64,000 nt of DNA from Oceanicella sp. SM1341 (GTDB lineage Bacteria > Pseudomonadota > Alphaproteobacteria > Rhodobacterales > Rhodobacteraceae): the NCBI RefSeq assembly GCF_003448965.1, contig NZ_QRGC01000002.1, forward strand, positions 310,001 to 374,000, in the 5' to 3' direction. This document shows, in pieces, positions 34,039 through 43,197 of the stretch. A program made the translations under genes and the position numbers. Each line of letters starts with the position of its first letter. The stretch's first letter is position 1. The notes below the pieces were generated by a model. It searched no databases and was not told where the DNA came from. It saw only the letters and a program-made list of their open reading frames with translations.

Positions 34039-35058
34039 ATGACCACATTGTCCCGCCGCCGCCTGCTCGGCGGCATCGGTGTCGCTGCCGGCGCGGCCGG
34101 GCTCGGCCTGCCGGCCTTCGCCGCGGCGAGCAAGGTGAACGTCGGCGCCCTGCGCCTGGTGAGCCATGCGCCGAGCTTCATCGCCCTCGAGCGCGGCTAT
34201 TTCGAGGAGGCCGGGCTCGACGTGGAGTTCAGCTTCTTCCAGGCCGCCCAGCCCATGGCGGTGGCCATCGCCTCCGGCGACGTGGGCTACGGCGCCACCG
34301 CCATCACCGGCGGCCTCATCAGCCTGGCGCAGAAAGGTGTCGCTAAGGTTATCGGCGGCGCGCTGCGCGAGGAGAAGGGCATTCCCGGCCAGGTGATCCT
34401 CGCTTCGAACGCCGCGTATGACGCCGGGCTCACCGAGCCGGCGGCGCTGGGCGGGCATTCCTTCGGGGTCACCACCGCAGGCTCGTCGTTCCACTACATG
34501 GGCTCGCGCGTGGCCTCCGCCGCGGGGGTCGACCCGGCGGAGCTGCAGTTCCGCCCGCTGCAGAAGGTGGGCGCGGTGATCGGGGCGCTGAAATCGGGCC
34601 AGGTCGACGCCTGGTCCATCGTGCCCAACATCGCCGGATCGCTGGTCAATTCGGGTGCCGCGAAGCAGATCGGCCTCATCGCCGACTATATCCCCGACTA
34701 CCAGGTGACCACGCTGATGTGCTCGGCCACCAACGCCGCGGAGGAGCGCGAGAAGACCGCCGCCTTCATCGCCGCCTTCGCCCGCGGCGCGGCCGATTTC
34801 AACGCGGCCCTGGTGGACAGGACCGCCGATGACGCCGACGAGCTCGCCGCCATCATCCACAAGTACGTCTACGAGGACGACACGCCGGAGGTGGCGGCGA
34901 AGAAGATCGCCGCCGGCGCCATGCGCCTCTCGCCCGGCTGCGCGCTCGACCTTGCCTCGGTGGAGGACCAGCTCGGCTGGTTCACCTCCGAGGGGCTGAT
35001 CCGCGGCGAGGTGAGCACGGAGATGCTGGTCGACACCTCCTACGTCGACGCCGCCTGA
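34039..35058 (+). CDS. NMT1-type ABC transporter substrate-binding protein (Tat signal)
   Basis: Binding protein of 339 residues. The N terminus has a clear twin-arginine signal, SRRRLLGGIGVAAGAAGLGLPAFAAA, suggesting folded export. Mature motifs LRLVSHAPSFIALERGYFEEAGLDVEF and VGYGATAITGGLISLAQKG are those of nitrate/sulfonate/taurine/pyrimidine-precursor binding proteins. GGGGAGGAG precedes the ATG. It heads an operon with an ATPase and permease. The ligand is unknown; it is a different subfamily from the system at 21997. Confidence 0.86.
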   Translation: MTTLSRRRLLGGIGVAAGAAGLGLPAFAAASKVNVGALRLVSHAPSFIALERGYFEEAGLDVEFSFFQAAQPMAVAIASGDVGYGATAITGGLISLAQKGVAKVIGGALREEKGIPGQVILASNAAYDAGLTEPAALGGHSFGVTTAGSSFHYMGSRVASAAGVDPAELQFRPLQKVGAVIGALKSGQVDAWSIVPNIAGSLVNSGAAKQIGLIADYIPDYQVTTLMCSATNAAEEREKTAAFIAAFARGAADFNAALVDRTADDADELAAIIHKYVYEDDTPEVAAKKIAAGAMRLSPGCALDLASVEDQLGWFTSEGLIRGEVSTEMLVDTSYVDAA

Positions 35059-35082
35059 GCCACACTGAAGGAGACCCCGACG

Positions 35083-35850
35083 ATGGACCTTTCCCTGCTC
35101 GACATCGGCCATTCCTATGGCCAGACCCGGGTGCTCGAGGGCATATCCCTCGAGATCCCGGCCGGGCAGGTGCTGTGCATCGTCGGGCCCTCGGGCTGCG
35201 GCAAGTCCACCCTTCTGCGGATGATCGGCGGGCTGGAGCGCCCGGCGCAGGGCCGGGTGATGACCCGCGGCGCGGCGCCCGAGGGCTGCCTCAACCCGCT
35301 CACCTTCGTCTTCCAGGATTTCGCGCTGCTGCCCTGGCGCACGGTGGCGGGCAATGTCTCGCTCGCGCTGGAGGACCACCGGCTGGCCCGGGCGCGGCGC
35401 GAGGCGGTGATCGCCGACGTGCTCTCCCGCACCCGGCTGTCCGATTTCGCCGATGCGCTGCCGCGGCAGCTCTCGGGCGGCATGCGCCAGCGCGTGGCCA
35501 TCGCCCGGGCGCTGGCGGTGAACCCGGCGGTGATGCTGCTCGACGAGCCGCTCTCCGCCCTCGACGCCCAGACCCGCGAGCTGCTGATGGAGGATCTCGT
35601 GGGCCTGTGGAGCCGGGCGCCCTTCACCGCGGTCTACGTCACCCACAACCTCGCCGAGGCGGTGCGGCTGGGCCACCGGATCGCGGTGCTCTCGCGCCGG
35701 CCGGGGCGCATCCGCGAGATCGTGGAGATCGACACGCCGCTCGCGGAGCGGCGCACCGGCGAGGCCGGGCTGGAGCGGGTGCAGGCGCACCTGTGGGAGC
35801 TGATGCGCGAGGAGGCCCGCGCCGCCGATGCGGAGTTGATCGATGCTTGA
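35083..35850 (+). CDS. SsuB/TauB-type ABC transporter ATP-binding protein
   Basis: ATPase of 255 residues with Walker A GPSGCGKST, Q-loop FVFQDFALLPWRTVAGNV, signature LSGGMRQRVAIARAL, Walker B VMLLDEPLSALD and VTHNLAEAV. The segment HRIAVLSRRPGRIREIVEID is typical of nitrate/sulfonate ATPases. AAGGAG lies upstream of the ATG, and the gene ends inside the permease start. Confidence 0.9.
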   Translation: MDLSLLDIGHSYGQTRVLEGISLEIPAGQVLCIVGPSGCGKSTLLRMIGGLERPAQGRVMTRGAAPEGCLNPLTFVFQDFALLPWRTVAGNVSLALEDHRLARARREAVIADVLSRTRLSDFADALPRQLSGGMRQRVAIARALAVNPAVMLLDEPLSALDAQTRELLMEDLVGLWSRAPFTAVYVTHNLAEAVRLGHRIAVLSRRPGRIREIVEIDTPLAERRTGEAGLERVQAHLWELMREEARAADAELIDA

Positions 35851-36688
35851 GCGCGTGACCGCCACCGCCCCCGTGCGCGCCGCCCAAGGCACCGGGCCCG
35901 AGCAGGGCCGCGAGGTGCCGTTCCGCGGCGGCGGCTTCCGCCCCGGGCAACGGCGCTGGGTGGCGCCGGTGCTCTTCGTGGTGCTGATCGCGCTGGTGGA
36001 GGCAGGAACGCGCAGCGGGGTGATCTCGAACCTCACCCTGCCGCGGCCCTCGGATGTCTTTGCCACGCTCGTCGACCTCGCGCGCTCGGGCCTGCTGTGG
36101 AAGCACCTCGCGCCCTCGCTGGGACGGCTGGTGGTGGGGGCCAGCATCGGGGCCGGGCTCGGCATCCTCGTCGGGGTGATGATCGGGCTCTTCACGCTGG
36201 TGCGCGCCGGGCTGGTGCCGCTGGTGGCGGCGCTGTTCCCCATTCCGAAGATCGCGCTGCTGCCGCTCTTCGTGATCTGGTTCGGCATCGACGAGGCGTC
36301 GAAATATGCGCTCATCGCCTTCGGCACCTTCACGCCCACCGTGGTCGCCACCTATGGCGCGGTCGACGGGGTGGACCGCACGCTGATCCGCATGGGGCAG
36401 AGCTTCGGCCTCACCTGGCTCTCCATCGTGCGCAAGATCGTGCTGCCGGGGGCGCTGCCGGGCATCCTCTCCGGGCTCAGGGTGAGCCTCGCCATCGCCA
36501 TCATCCTGCTGGTGGCCGCCGAGATGCTGGGTGCGGAATACGGTATCGGTGCCTATATCCTGGAGGCGGGCGCGCTCTACGACCTCGAGCGGCTCTTCGC
36601 CGGGGTCACGGTGCTTTCGGTGCTGGGGCTGGTGGTGAGCTTCCTCATCGGGCGGGTGGAGCGGCTGCTGCTGGCCTGGCGCGCCTGA
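35843..36688 (+). CDS. SsuC/TauC-type ABC transporter permease
   Basis: Permease of 281 residues, about six helices, with an unusually long soluble N terminus of about 40 residues. The transport motif [31 protein letters not shown] is the ATPase-coupling loop. The ATG overlaps the ATPase stop by 8 bases. It completes the second NMT1-type importer, transcribed divergently from the tetR gene. Confidence 0.88.
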   Translation: MLERVTATAPVRAAQGTGPEQGREVPFRGGGFRPGQRRWVAPVLFVVLIALVEAGTRSGVISNLTLPRPSDVFATLVDLARSGLLWKHLAPSLGRLVVGASIGAGLGILVGVMIGLFTLVRAGLVPLVAALFPIPKIALLPLFVIWFGIDEASKYALIAFGTFTPTVVATYGAVDGVDRTLIRMGQSFGLTWLSIVRKIVLPGALPGILSGLRVSLAIAIILLVAAEMLGAEYGIGAYILEAGALYDLERLFAGVTVLSVLGLVVSFLIGRVERLLLAWRA

Positions 36689-36774
36689 GGGACGGGCGGG
36701 CTCGACAGGCCCGGGCGGCCGGGCTAGAGAGCGCGCAAGGGCCCGCCGGGCTTCGCAGAACGGGGAAACGCAGC

Positions 36775-37461
36775 ATGGACTTCAACCGCAACGTCAAGAT
36801 CGCGCCCTCCATCCTCTCGGCCGATTTCGCCGCCTTCGGCGCGGAATGCGAGGCGATCGAGGCGCAGGGCGCCGACTGGGTGCATGTCGACGTGATGGAC
36901 GGGCATTTCGTGCCCAACCTCACCTTCGGCCCGGCGATGGTGAAGGCCATCCGCCCGCATGTGAAGACGGTGATGGACGTGCACCTGATGATCTCCCCGG
37001 CCGACCCCTACCTGCAGGCCTTCGCCGAGGCGGGCGCCGACGTGCTCACCGTGCACGTGGAGGCCGGGCCGCACCTGCACCGCTCGCTGCAGGCCGTGCG
37101 CGCGCTTGGCTGCAAGGCCGGCGTGGCGCTCAACCCCGCCACCCCGGCGGAAGCGATCGAATACGTGCTCGACGACATCGACCTGATCTGCGTGATGACG
37201 GTGAACCCCGGCTTCGGCGGCCAGAGCTTCATCGAAGCCCAGGTGGAGAAGGTGCGCCGCCTGCGCACGCTGGTGGGCGACCGCCCGGTGCATATCGAGA
37301 TCGACGGCGGCGTGACGCCCGAGACCGCGCCGCGCGTGGTGGCCGCCGGGGCGGATGTGCTGGTCGCGGGCTCGGCGGTGTTCAAGGGCGGCTCGGTGGG
37401 CAGGCCGGAAGTCTACGGGGCCAACATGCGCGCGATCCGCGCGGCCGTCGAAGCCGGCTGA
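36775..37461 (+). CDS. rpe: Ribulose-phosphate 3-epimerase
   Basis: TIM-barrel epimerase of 228 residues interconverting ribulose 5-phosphate and xylulose 5-phosphate in the pentose phosphate and Calvin cycles. Motifs are [34 protein letters not shown] with metal ligands His and Asp, [24 protein letters not shown] and [12 protein letters not shown], all intact. Stand-alone transcription unit; the palindromic element begins directly after its stop. Confidence 0.97.
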   Translation: MDFNRNVKIAPSILSADFAAFGAECEAIEAQGADWVHVDVMDGHFVPNLTFGPAMVKAIRPHVKTVMDVHLMISPADPYLQAFAEAGADVLTVHVEAGPHLHRSLQAVRALGCKAGVALNPATPAEAIEYVLDDIDLICVMTVNPGFGGQSFIEAQVEKVRRLRTLVGDRPVHIEIDGGVTPETAPRVVAAGADVLVAGSAVFKGGSVGRPEVYGANMRAIRAAVEAG

Positions 37462-37761
37462 GGCGCCCGGGCCCGGCCGGGGAACGCCCGCCTCGCCGAG
37501 GGGGCTCGCGCCCCCGCAGCTCGACGGGCGTGGAGAAGGCCCCTGCGGGCCTCCGCCTGGCGGGGGCGAACGGTCGCCGATGCCGGGCCGGCGGTGCTGC
37601 TTTCATCCTCTGCGGGGCTTGTCTGCACGATCCGGCCCCGGGGCTGGGCGCGCCGGGTTTCGTGCCGGGCGGCGGAGGGCCGCAGGCCCTTCGCCACGGC
37701 CGGCGAGCTGCGGGGGCCGGAAGGCCCCCTCGGCGAGGCGGGCGTTCCCCCTCCGGGCGCC
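37462..37761. repeat. Large imperfect palindromic intergenic element
   Basis: Two 26-base arms, 37479-37504 and 37725-37750, are perfect inverted copies (GGGGAACGCCCGCCTCGCCG...). Outside them GGCGCCCGG (37462-37470) and its complement (37753-37761) also match. Inside, similarity continues imperfectly for about 50 more bases on each side (GCCCCCGCAGCTCG, GCCTGCGG, CCTCCGCC). About 110 unpaired bases form the centre. It occupies the whole gap between the convergent rpe and fhuF-like genes. No coding region is credible; it looks like a MITE or REP-type palindromic element, and could terminate both genes. Confidence 0.75.
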
Positions 37762-37773
37762 TCCGCGGGGGGC

Positions 37774-38535
37774 TCAGGCCGGGGCCTGCTCCCAGCTTTC
37801 CTTCATGCGGGCGAAGCGGGTCGCGTCGTCCTGCCGGGTGGGGCAGCTTTCGCAGACCGCGCCGCAGGCGGTGCGATAGGCGAGGCAGCAGCTCCTGCGG
37901 TCCACCACCAGCCGCACCCGGCCGTCCGACAGGGTGACGGGCAGGAACCGGCTCTCGCCGGTCAGCCCCGCTGCGGCCAGCCAGGCCTCGGAGAGCGCGG
38001 CCAGCCGCCCGGGGTCCTGCAGCCCGGGGGCGAAGCCCGACACCTGCTGGAGCGCGAAGAGGATCTGGTCGGCCAGCAGGCGGCGGGCGTTGGCGGGCTT
38101 GACCGGGGCGAGGCGGCGCAGGTCGGCCAGCAGCGCGTCGGTCTGGGCGCGCAGGGCGCCGCCGGCCAGGGTGACGAGCGTGTCCTCGCAGGCCCGTGAC
38201 AGCGCGGCGGAGCCGAGTCGGAAGCCGTAGACCACGCTGCCCTGCGGCCGCAGGCTGATGCTGTCGAGCGCCGGCAGCGCCCCCAGCCCGTGCACGGCGC
38301 AGACCGCGATGGAAGCCGGCTGCCATTCCAGCATCCCCCAGGCCCTCGTGGCCCAGTAGGCCGGCCCCGCGGCGGGCTCTGCCGCCTGCAGCGCCTCGAG
38401 CAGGGCGGCGATCGGGGCGGAATTGTCGGCCCCCGCGGCGATCCAGCCCGGAGGGCAGGGCCCGGGCTCGCCGGCAAGCAGCGGCGCGCGGCTGCGCAGG
38501 GCCTCGAGGAAGGCGGCGGGCTCGGCGGCGATCAT
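37774..38535 (-). CDS. FhuF-like siderophore-iron reductase
   Basis: A 253-residue protein with the C-terminal [2Fe-2S] motif of FhuF: CC-x10-C-x2-C within DRRSCCLAYRTACGAVCESC. FhuF-type proteins reduce ferric siderophores in the cytoplasm to release iron. The N-terminal part is a divergent FhuF domain (AYWATRAWGMLEWQPASIAVCAVHGLG). No siderophore transporter or biosynthetic gene is adjacent, so the siderophore is unknown. The ATG at 38535 is chosen; the frame stays open upstream but that sequence is basic, low complexity and unlike the family. Confidence 0.82.
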   Translation of the reverse strand: MIAAEPAAFLEALRSRAPLLAGEPGPCPPGWIAAGADNSAPIAALLEALQAAEPAAGPAYWATRAWGMLEWQPASIAVCAVHGLGALPALDSISLRPQGSVVYGFRLGSAALSRACEDTLVTLAGGALRAQTDALLADLRRLAPVKPANARRLLADQILFALQQVSGFAPGLQDPGRLAALSEAWLAAAGLTGESRFLPVTLSDGRVRLVVDRRSCCLAYRTACGAVCESCPTRQDDATRFARMKESWEQAPA

Positions 38536-38836
38536 CCGCGCGCTCCGGGCTGCACCCGGGCCCGGACATGAAACCGCACGCGGGCCTGCTCCGGGCCGGT
38601 CGCGGGCTGCGCCAGGGCCGTGGCGGCGCGGCGGGCGGGCCCGGGCCTTGCGGCGGGCGGTTGCGGTCCGGGTCTCACGGCGGCGCGGTCCTCCGAGCGA
38701 AGCGTGCTGTGCGCGACCGGCCGCGGCGGGGCGCCGGGGCGGGTCGTCGACCAAGGCGATACGGCGTGGCGGCCGGGCCTGTCAAGATCCCCGACAAAAC
38801 GAGTTGGGTATGGGTGGGCCCCGTCGGAGCCGTGCC
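38536..38836 (-). promoter_or_regulatory. Upstream region of the fhuF-like gene with a sigma70-type promoter
   Basis: On the minus strand TTGACA (38785-38780), an 18-base spacer and TATCGC (38761-38756) form a plausible promoter, giving a leader of about 210 bases before the fhuF-like start. The leader is very GC-rich. No gene or recognised iron-regulator box was found in this 301-base gap. Confidence 0.4.
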
Positions 38837-39559
38837 TCACTCCCGGGCCGCCGCCGGGCCCCGGGCTTTCTCGAACAGCTTCACCACCTGCTTCTGCGCG
38901 TCCGCGATATGGGCGGTGAGGCGCCGACGCAGCTCGGCCGCGTCGCGGTTGCGCAGGGCGGCCACGATGGGGTCATGCGTCTCGGCGATGCGCACGGGGT
39001 CGTCGTAGAGCGAGCCGATGAGGGCGATGCCGGAGCGCATCTCGGTGGCCAGAGTGTCGAAGATCTTCACGATGCGCTCGTTGCCGCCGATCTCGCAGAC
39101 CATGCGGTGAAAGGCGTAGTCCGCCGCCACCTGCTCCTGCGCCGCACCGGCGCGGCCGAGCCTGTACATGAGCTGCACCTGGGCCTCCAGCCGGTCGACA
39201 TCGGCCGGGATGAGTCGTTCCAGTGCCCGCTCGGCGGCGTGCAGCTCGAGGCACATGCGCAGGTCGTAGATCTCCTCCAGCTCGCCCGTGTCGTAACTGT
39301 GCACGAAGAAGCCGCGGCGCGGGTGCGAGACGATGAGCCCCTGGCTCTCCAGCAGTCGCAGCGCCTCGCGTACCGGGGCGCGGCTGGTGCCCATTTCCTT
39401 GCTCAGGCGCAGCTCGGTGACCTTTTCGCCCGGGCGCAGGCGCCCGTCGCCGATCGCCTCGACGATCTGCCCCGCGATGCGGGTGGCGAGGTCGTCGCTC
39501 TCCAGTGGTCGGAAGGTCTGCTCCGCTGCCTGACCGTCTCCGCTTCTCTCAGCCGCCAT
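38837..39559 (-). CDS. GntR (FadR subfamily) transcriptional regulator
   Basis: GntR regulator of 240 residues. The winged HTH is LATRIAGQIVEAIGDGRLRPGEKVTELRLSKEMGTSRAPVREALRLLESQGLI, followed by an FCD ligand domain with RMCLELHAAERAL and DYAFHRMVCEIGGNERI containing the metal-binding Asp/His pattern. FCD proteins sense carboxylic acids. GGGAGGAG five bases before the ATG at 39559 supports this start over one at 39604. Divergent from the aldolase-amidohydrolase-Dpp operon, which it probably represses. Confidence 0.9.
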   Translation of the reverse strand: MAAERSGDGQAAEQTFRPLESDDLATRIAGQIVEAIGDGRLRPGEKVTELRLSKEMGTSRAPVREALRLLESQGLIVSHPRRGFFVHSYDTGELEEIYDLRMCLELHAAERALERLIPADVDRLEAQVQLMYRLGRAGAAQEQVAADYAFHRMVCEIGGNERIVKIFDTLATEMRSGIALIGSLYDDPVRIAETHDPIVAALRNRDAAELRRRLTAHIADAQKQVVKLFEKARGPAAARE

Positions 39560-39623
39560 GGCTCCTCCCGTACGCCCGCCGGGTGATGCCGGCATTCCGG
39601 CCATTGAACGACATGTTAAGTCG

Positions 39624-39635
39624 ATTGTCGACAGT
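39624..39635. promoter_or_regulatory. Candidate GntR operator
   Basis: ATTGTCGACAGT with a perfect TGTCGACA core lies in the divergent region between the gntR gene and the aldolase gene. FadR-subfamily operators usually have a GT-N-AC type core, which this fits. A second GTTGAACTGTC half lies just after it. Confidence 0.5.
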
Positions 39636-39702
39636 TGAACTGTCCGGAGATTGCTGGCAGTCTGCCCCGCAATCGAAACTCAGCACCTCAGGGAAACGGA
39701 CG

Positions 39703-40467
39703 ATGACACTGCAAGAGCGCGTCTCCGCCGCGCAGCCGACCGAGCGGGTCGATCTCGCCGCCGCCTACCGGCTTGTCGCGCATTTCAACATGGATGACAG
39801 CATCTTCACCCACATCTCGGCCCGCGCCCCGGCCGACGAGGGCGAGCATGCCTTCCTGATCAACCCCTACGGCCTGCGATTCGACGAGGTGACCGCGAGC
39901 AGCCTCGTGACCGTCGATGTCGAGGGCAACATCCTGCGCGACACCTACGGCAAGGGCATGAACAAGGCCGGCTTCACCATCCACTCCGCCGTGCATGCCG
40001 CGCGGCCCGACGTGGGCTGCGTGCTGCACACCCACACCGTGGCCGGCGTGGCGATCTCGAGCCTGGAGGAGGGCATCCTGCCGCTCAACCAGTGGTCGCT
40101 CGGCTTCCACAAGCGCATCGCCTTCCACGATTACGAGGGCGTGGCGCTGAACCTCGAGGAGCGCGAGCGCCTCGTGGCCGACCTCGGCGATCTCGACGTG
40201 ATGATCCTGCGCAACCACGGCATGCTCACCTGCGGGCGCACGGTGGGCGAGGCGTTCAAGCGCATGTACAACCTCGAGCGCACCTGCCGCGCCCAGCTGC
40301 AGATCATGGCCTCGGGCGGCAAGATGCGCCTCGTGGACGAGAAGCTGGCCGATTACGTGGGCGAACAGTTCGCCAACTGGTCGAAGATGCATGACGAGAA
40401 GGACGACCCCGAATGGGACGCCTACATGCGCCTCGCCAAGAAGCACTACCCCGACTTCGACAGCTGA
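39703..40467 (+). CDS. Class II aldolase/adducin family protein
   Basis: A 254-residue zinc aldolase-fold protein. Metal ligands are visible in VGCVLHTHTVAGVAI (HTH) and in MILRNHGMLTCG. The N-terminal RLVAHFNMDDSIFTHISARAP and FLINPYGLRFDEVTASSLVTVD blocks are typical of the adducin-like branch, used for aldol cleavage, epimerisation or decarboxylation of small hydroxy-acids. First gene of a long plus-strand operon; the dehydrogenase next to it probably acts on the product or substrate. Actual reaction unknown. Confidence 0.85.
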   Translation: MTLQERVSAAQPTERVDLAAAYRLVAHFNMDDSIFTHISARAPADEGEHAFLINPYGLRFDEVTASSLVTVDVEGNILRDTYGKGMNKAGFTIHSAVHAARPDVGCVLHTHTVAGVAISSLEEGILPLNQWSLGFHKRIAFHDYEGVALNLEERERLVADLGDLDVMILRNHGMLTCGRTVGEAFKRMYNLERTCRAQLQIMASGGKMRLVDEKLADYVGEQFANWSKMHDEKDDPEWDAYMRLAKKHYPDFDS

Positions 40468-40480
40468 TCCGGGAAGTACG

Positions 40481-41440
40481 ATGAAGGATGTCCCCACGGG
40501 CACTGAGCCCGTCCTTGGTGTCTACCTCTCCACCACGATCGACCTGAAGTCGCGCTATGTCTCGCCCGGCGAGACCCGTGTCCGCCTGCTGCCCCCGGAG
40601 GAGATCGAGGATCCCTCCGCGGTGCAGTTCGCGCTGGCCTGGCGGCCGGCGCCGGACGATTTCACCCGCTACCCGAACCTGAAGCTGATCTCCTCCATCG
40701 CCGCGGGCGTGGACAGCATCACCAACTGCCCCAGCCTGCCGGAGGGCGTGGCCGTGGTGCGCGTGCGCGACGAGGCGCAGGCCTCGCGCATGGCGGCCTT
40801 CGCGGCCTGGCACGTGGTCACGCATCACCGCCACATGACCGAGCTGCTGGCCAACGCGGCCGAGGGCCGCTGGCAGCGTGCCGCGGCGCCCGAGCCGTTC
40901 CATGACTGGACGGTGGGCATCCTCGGCTACGGGCTGATGGGCCGGACCGTGGCCCGCGGCCTCGCCGCGCTGGGCTACCCGGTGATCGCCGCCAGCCGCC
41001 GCGGCGGCGAGGGCGAGCCGGGCATCGAGGTGGTCGGTGGCGAGGGCTCCATGCGCGAGGTGGCGCGGCGCTCGAAGGTGCTGATCAACCTCCTGCCGCT
41101 CACCGAGCACACCCGCGACGTGCTGAACGCCGATTTCTTCGCGCAGATGCCGAAGGGCGCGGTGCTGGTGCAGCTCGGTCGCGGCGAGCACCTGGTGGAG
41201 GACGACCTGCTGGAGGCGCTCGACAGCGGCCAGCTCTCCGCCGCCTCGCTCGACGTGTTCCGCACCGAGCCGCTGCCCGAGGGGCACGTGTTCTGGAGCC
41301 GTCCCGACATCATCATCACCCCGCACACGGCAAGCGACACCACCCCCCAGGAGGTGATCCGCCAGCTTGCCGACGCGGTGGAAGAGGTGATGGCCGGGCG
41401 CAGCCCCGCCAACCTGGTCGACCCGCACGCCGGGTACTGA
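40481..41440 (+). CDS. D-2-hydroxyacid dehydrogenase (GhrA-like)
   Basis: NAD(P)-dependent 2-hydroxyacid dehydrogenase, 319 residues, resembling glyoxylate/hydroxypyruvate reductase A. The nucleotide fold is VGILGYGLMGRTVARGL. Catalytic Arg lies in LVQLGRGEHLVEDDL, Glu in DVFRTEPLPEGH and His in IITPHTASDTTP, all intact. Ribosome site GGGAAG is present before the ATG at 40481. Downstream of the aldolase by 13 bases. It probably reduces or oxidises a small 2-keto/2-hydroxy acid of the pathway. Confidence 0.88.
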   Translation: MKDVPTGTEPVLGVYLSTTIDLKSRYVSPGETRVRLLPPEEIEDPSAVQFALAWRPAPDDFTRYPNLKLISSIAAGVDSITNCPSLPEGVAVVRVRDEAQASRMAAFAAWHVVTHHRHMTELLANAAEGRWQRAAAPEPFHDWTVGILGYGLMGRTVARGLAALGYPVIAASRRGGEGEPGIEVVGGEGSMREVARRSKVLINLLPLTEHTRDVLNADFFAQMPKGAVLVQLGRGEHLVEDDLLEALDSGQLSAASLDVFRTEPLPEGHVFWSRPDIIITPHTASDTTPQEVIRQLADAVEEVMAGRSPANLVDPHAGY

Positions 41441-41520
41441 CCGCACGCGACATCGCGGCCGGCGCGCCTCCGGGCCCGCCGGCCCACCTTCCCCGGCTTT
41501 CCGCCGGCCAAACTGCAAGA

Positions 41521-41537
41521 CCCGCGTTTCGCGCGGG
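41521..41537 (+). other. Stem-loop ahead of the YtcJ-like amidohydrolase gene
   Basis: CCCGCG-TTTCG-CGCGGG forms a 6-bp hairpin within the 122-base gap between the dehydrogenase and the amidohydrolase. It could be a transcript-processing or weak attenuation site in the operon. Confidence 0.3.
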
Positions 41538-41562
41538 CCCCAGATCAACAGGGACATAAAAG

Positions 41563-43197
41563 ATGACCGAAACACCGGAAACCATTCTCGTCGGCGGCCG
41601 CATCTGGCAGGGCCTCGCGGAAGGCTTCGCCGAAGCGCTGGCCATGGCCGGCGGCAAGGTGCTCGCGGCGGGCAGCCGCGCCGAGATCGAGGCGATGGCC
41701 GGGCCGGAGACGAAGGTCATCGACCTGAAGGGCCGCCTCGCGGTGCCGGGCATCAACGATGCGCACATGCACCTGCACATGTACGGCCTCGCGATGAAGG
41801 AAATCGACTTCCGCCCCTCGGCCATCTCCACCATCCCCGAGGCGCTGGCCGCCATCGCCGAGCGGGTGAAGACCACCCCGGCGGGCGAGTGGATCACCGG
41901 CCGCGGCTTCGATGACGGCAAGGTGCCCGAGCGCCGCATGCCCACCATCGACGAGCTCGACTCGGTCGCCCCCGACCACCCGATGCTGCTCACCCGCACC
42001 GACGGCCACGTGACCGTGGCGAACTCGAAGGCGATGGAGCTGGCCGGTGTCACCGCCGACACGCCCTCGCCGGTGGGCGGGCTCATCGAGGTGAAGGACG
42101 GCAAGCTCACCGGCCTGCTGGCCGAGACCGGCCGCGACCCGGTCTATGCCGTGATGCCCAAGAACACCCGCGAGGACCTGATCGAGGCCATCGAGCGCGG
42201 CGGCGCGGACCTGCTCACCTACGGCATCACCTCGGTGATGGAAGCCGCCATCGGCATCCGCGACGGCTGGACCGAGATGGAAGCCTATCTCGAGGCGCAC
42301 GAGGCCGGCCGCCTGCCGGTGCGCGTCTACGGCACCATCATGGGCGACAAGACCACCAGCATCCTCGACGAATCCGCCGAGCGCGGCCTTGTCACCGGCG
42401 CGGGCGACGAGATGTTCCGCATCGGCGGCGTGAAGCTGTTCACCGACGGCTCGATGAGCGGCCGCACGGCCGCGGTGTCGAAACCCTACGAGGGCACCAC
42501 CGACAATTACGGCCTGATGCTGCTGTCCGACGAGGAATGCGCCGCCCTGGTGCTGAAGGCCCACAAGCTGGGCTACCAGATGGCCATCCACGCCATCGGC
42601 GACGTGGCCATCGAGCAGGTGATCAAGGCCTACGAGGCCGCCCTCGCCTCCGACCCCGTCGAGGACCGCCGCCACCGCATCGAGCATTGCGGCTGGCTCA
42701 CCGACGAGCAGATCGCCCGGATGAGCGCCATCCACGCGCTGCCCGCCGGCCAGCCGAGCTTCATCTACTACTTCGGCGACCTCTACCTCACCCATCTCGG
42801 CCACGACCGCTCGCAGCGCTGCTACCCGATGCGCAAGTGGATCGACGCGGGCCTGCAGCCCTCCGCCTCCACCGATTGCCCGGTGACGCGGATCAACCCG
42901 TTCCCGACGATGTACGCAATGATTGCCCGCAAGTCCGATACCGGTGGTATCCTGGGCGAGGCCGAGGCGCTTTCGGTGGCCGAGGCGCTGCACGCCTACA
43001 CCTACGCCTCCGCCTACGCGGCGAAGGAAGAGGGCATCAAGGGCCGGCTGATCCCCGGGCAGCTCGCCGACGTGGCGGTGCTCACCCGTGACATCTTCGA
43101 GGTGGACGTCGAGGACATCCCGTCGCTCACCTGCGACATGACCATCCTGGGCGGCAAGGTCGTCTATGAGCGGGAGAAGGAGCTCGAGACCGCATGA
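41563..43197 (+). CDS. YtcJ-like metal-dependent amidohydrolase
   Basis: Amidohydrolase-3 family (YtcJ/NfdA-like) enzyme, 544 residues. Metal ligands are intact: the HxH in GINDAHMHLHMYG, MAIHAIGDVAIEQV, HRIEHCGWL and the Asp in PSASTDCPVTRI. KLFTDGSMSGRTAAVSKPY carries the usual middle motif. Such enzymes hydrolyse N-substituted formamides, cyclic amides or related C-N bonds. The final codons overlap the permease start (ATGA), tying hydrolysis to uptake by the Dpp-type system. Substrate unknown. Confidence 0.88.
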   Translation: MTETPETILVGGRIWQGLAEGFAEALAMAGGKVLAAGSRAEIEAMAGPETKVIDLKGRLAVPGINDAHMHLHMYGLAMKEIDFRPSAISTIPEALAAIAERVKTTPAGEWITGRGFDDGKVPERRMPTIDELDSVAPDHPMLLTRTDGHVTVANSKAMELAGVTADTPSPVGGLIEVKDGKLTGLLAETGRDPVYAVMPKNTREDLIEAIERGGADLLTYGITSVMEAAIGIRDGWTEMEAYLEAHEAGRLPVRVYGTIMGDKTTSILDESAERGLVTGAGDEMFRIGGVKLFTDGSMSGRTAAVSKPYEGTTDNYGLMLLSDEECAALVLKAHKLGYQMAIHAIGDVAIEQVIKAYEAALASDPVEDRRHRIEHCGWLTDEQIARMSAIHALPAGQPSFIYYFGDLYLTHLGHDRSQRCYPMRKWIDAGLQPSASTDCPVTRINPFPTMYAMIARKSDTGGILGEAEALSVAEALHAYTYASAYAAKEEGIKGRLIPGQLADVAVLTRDIFEVDVEDIPSLTCDMTILGGKVVYEREKELETA

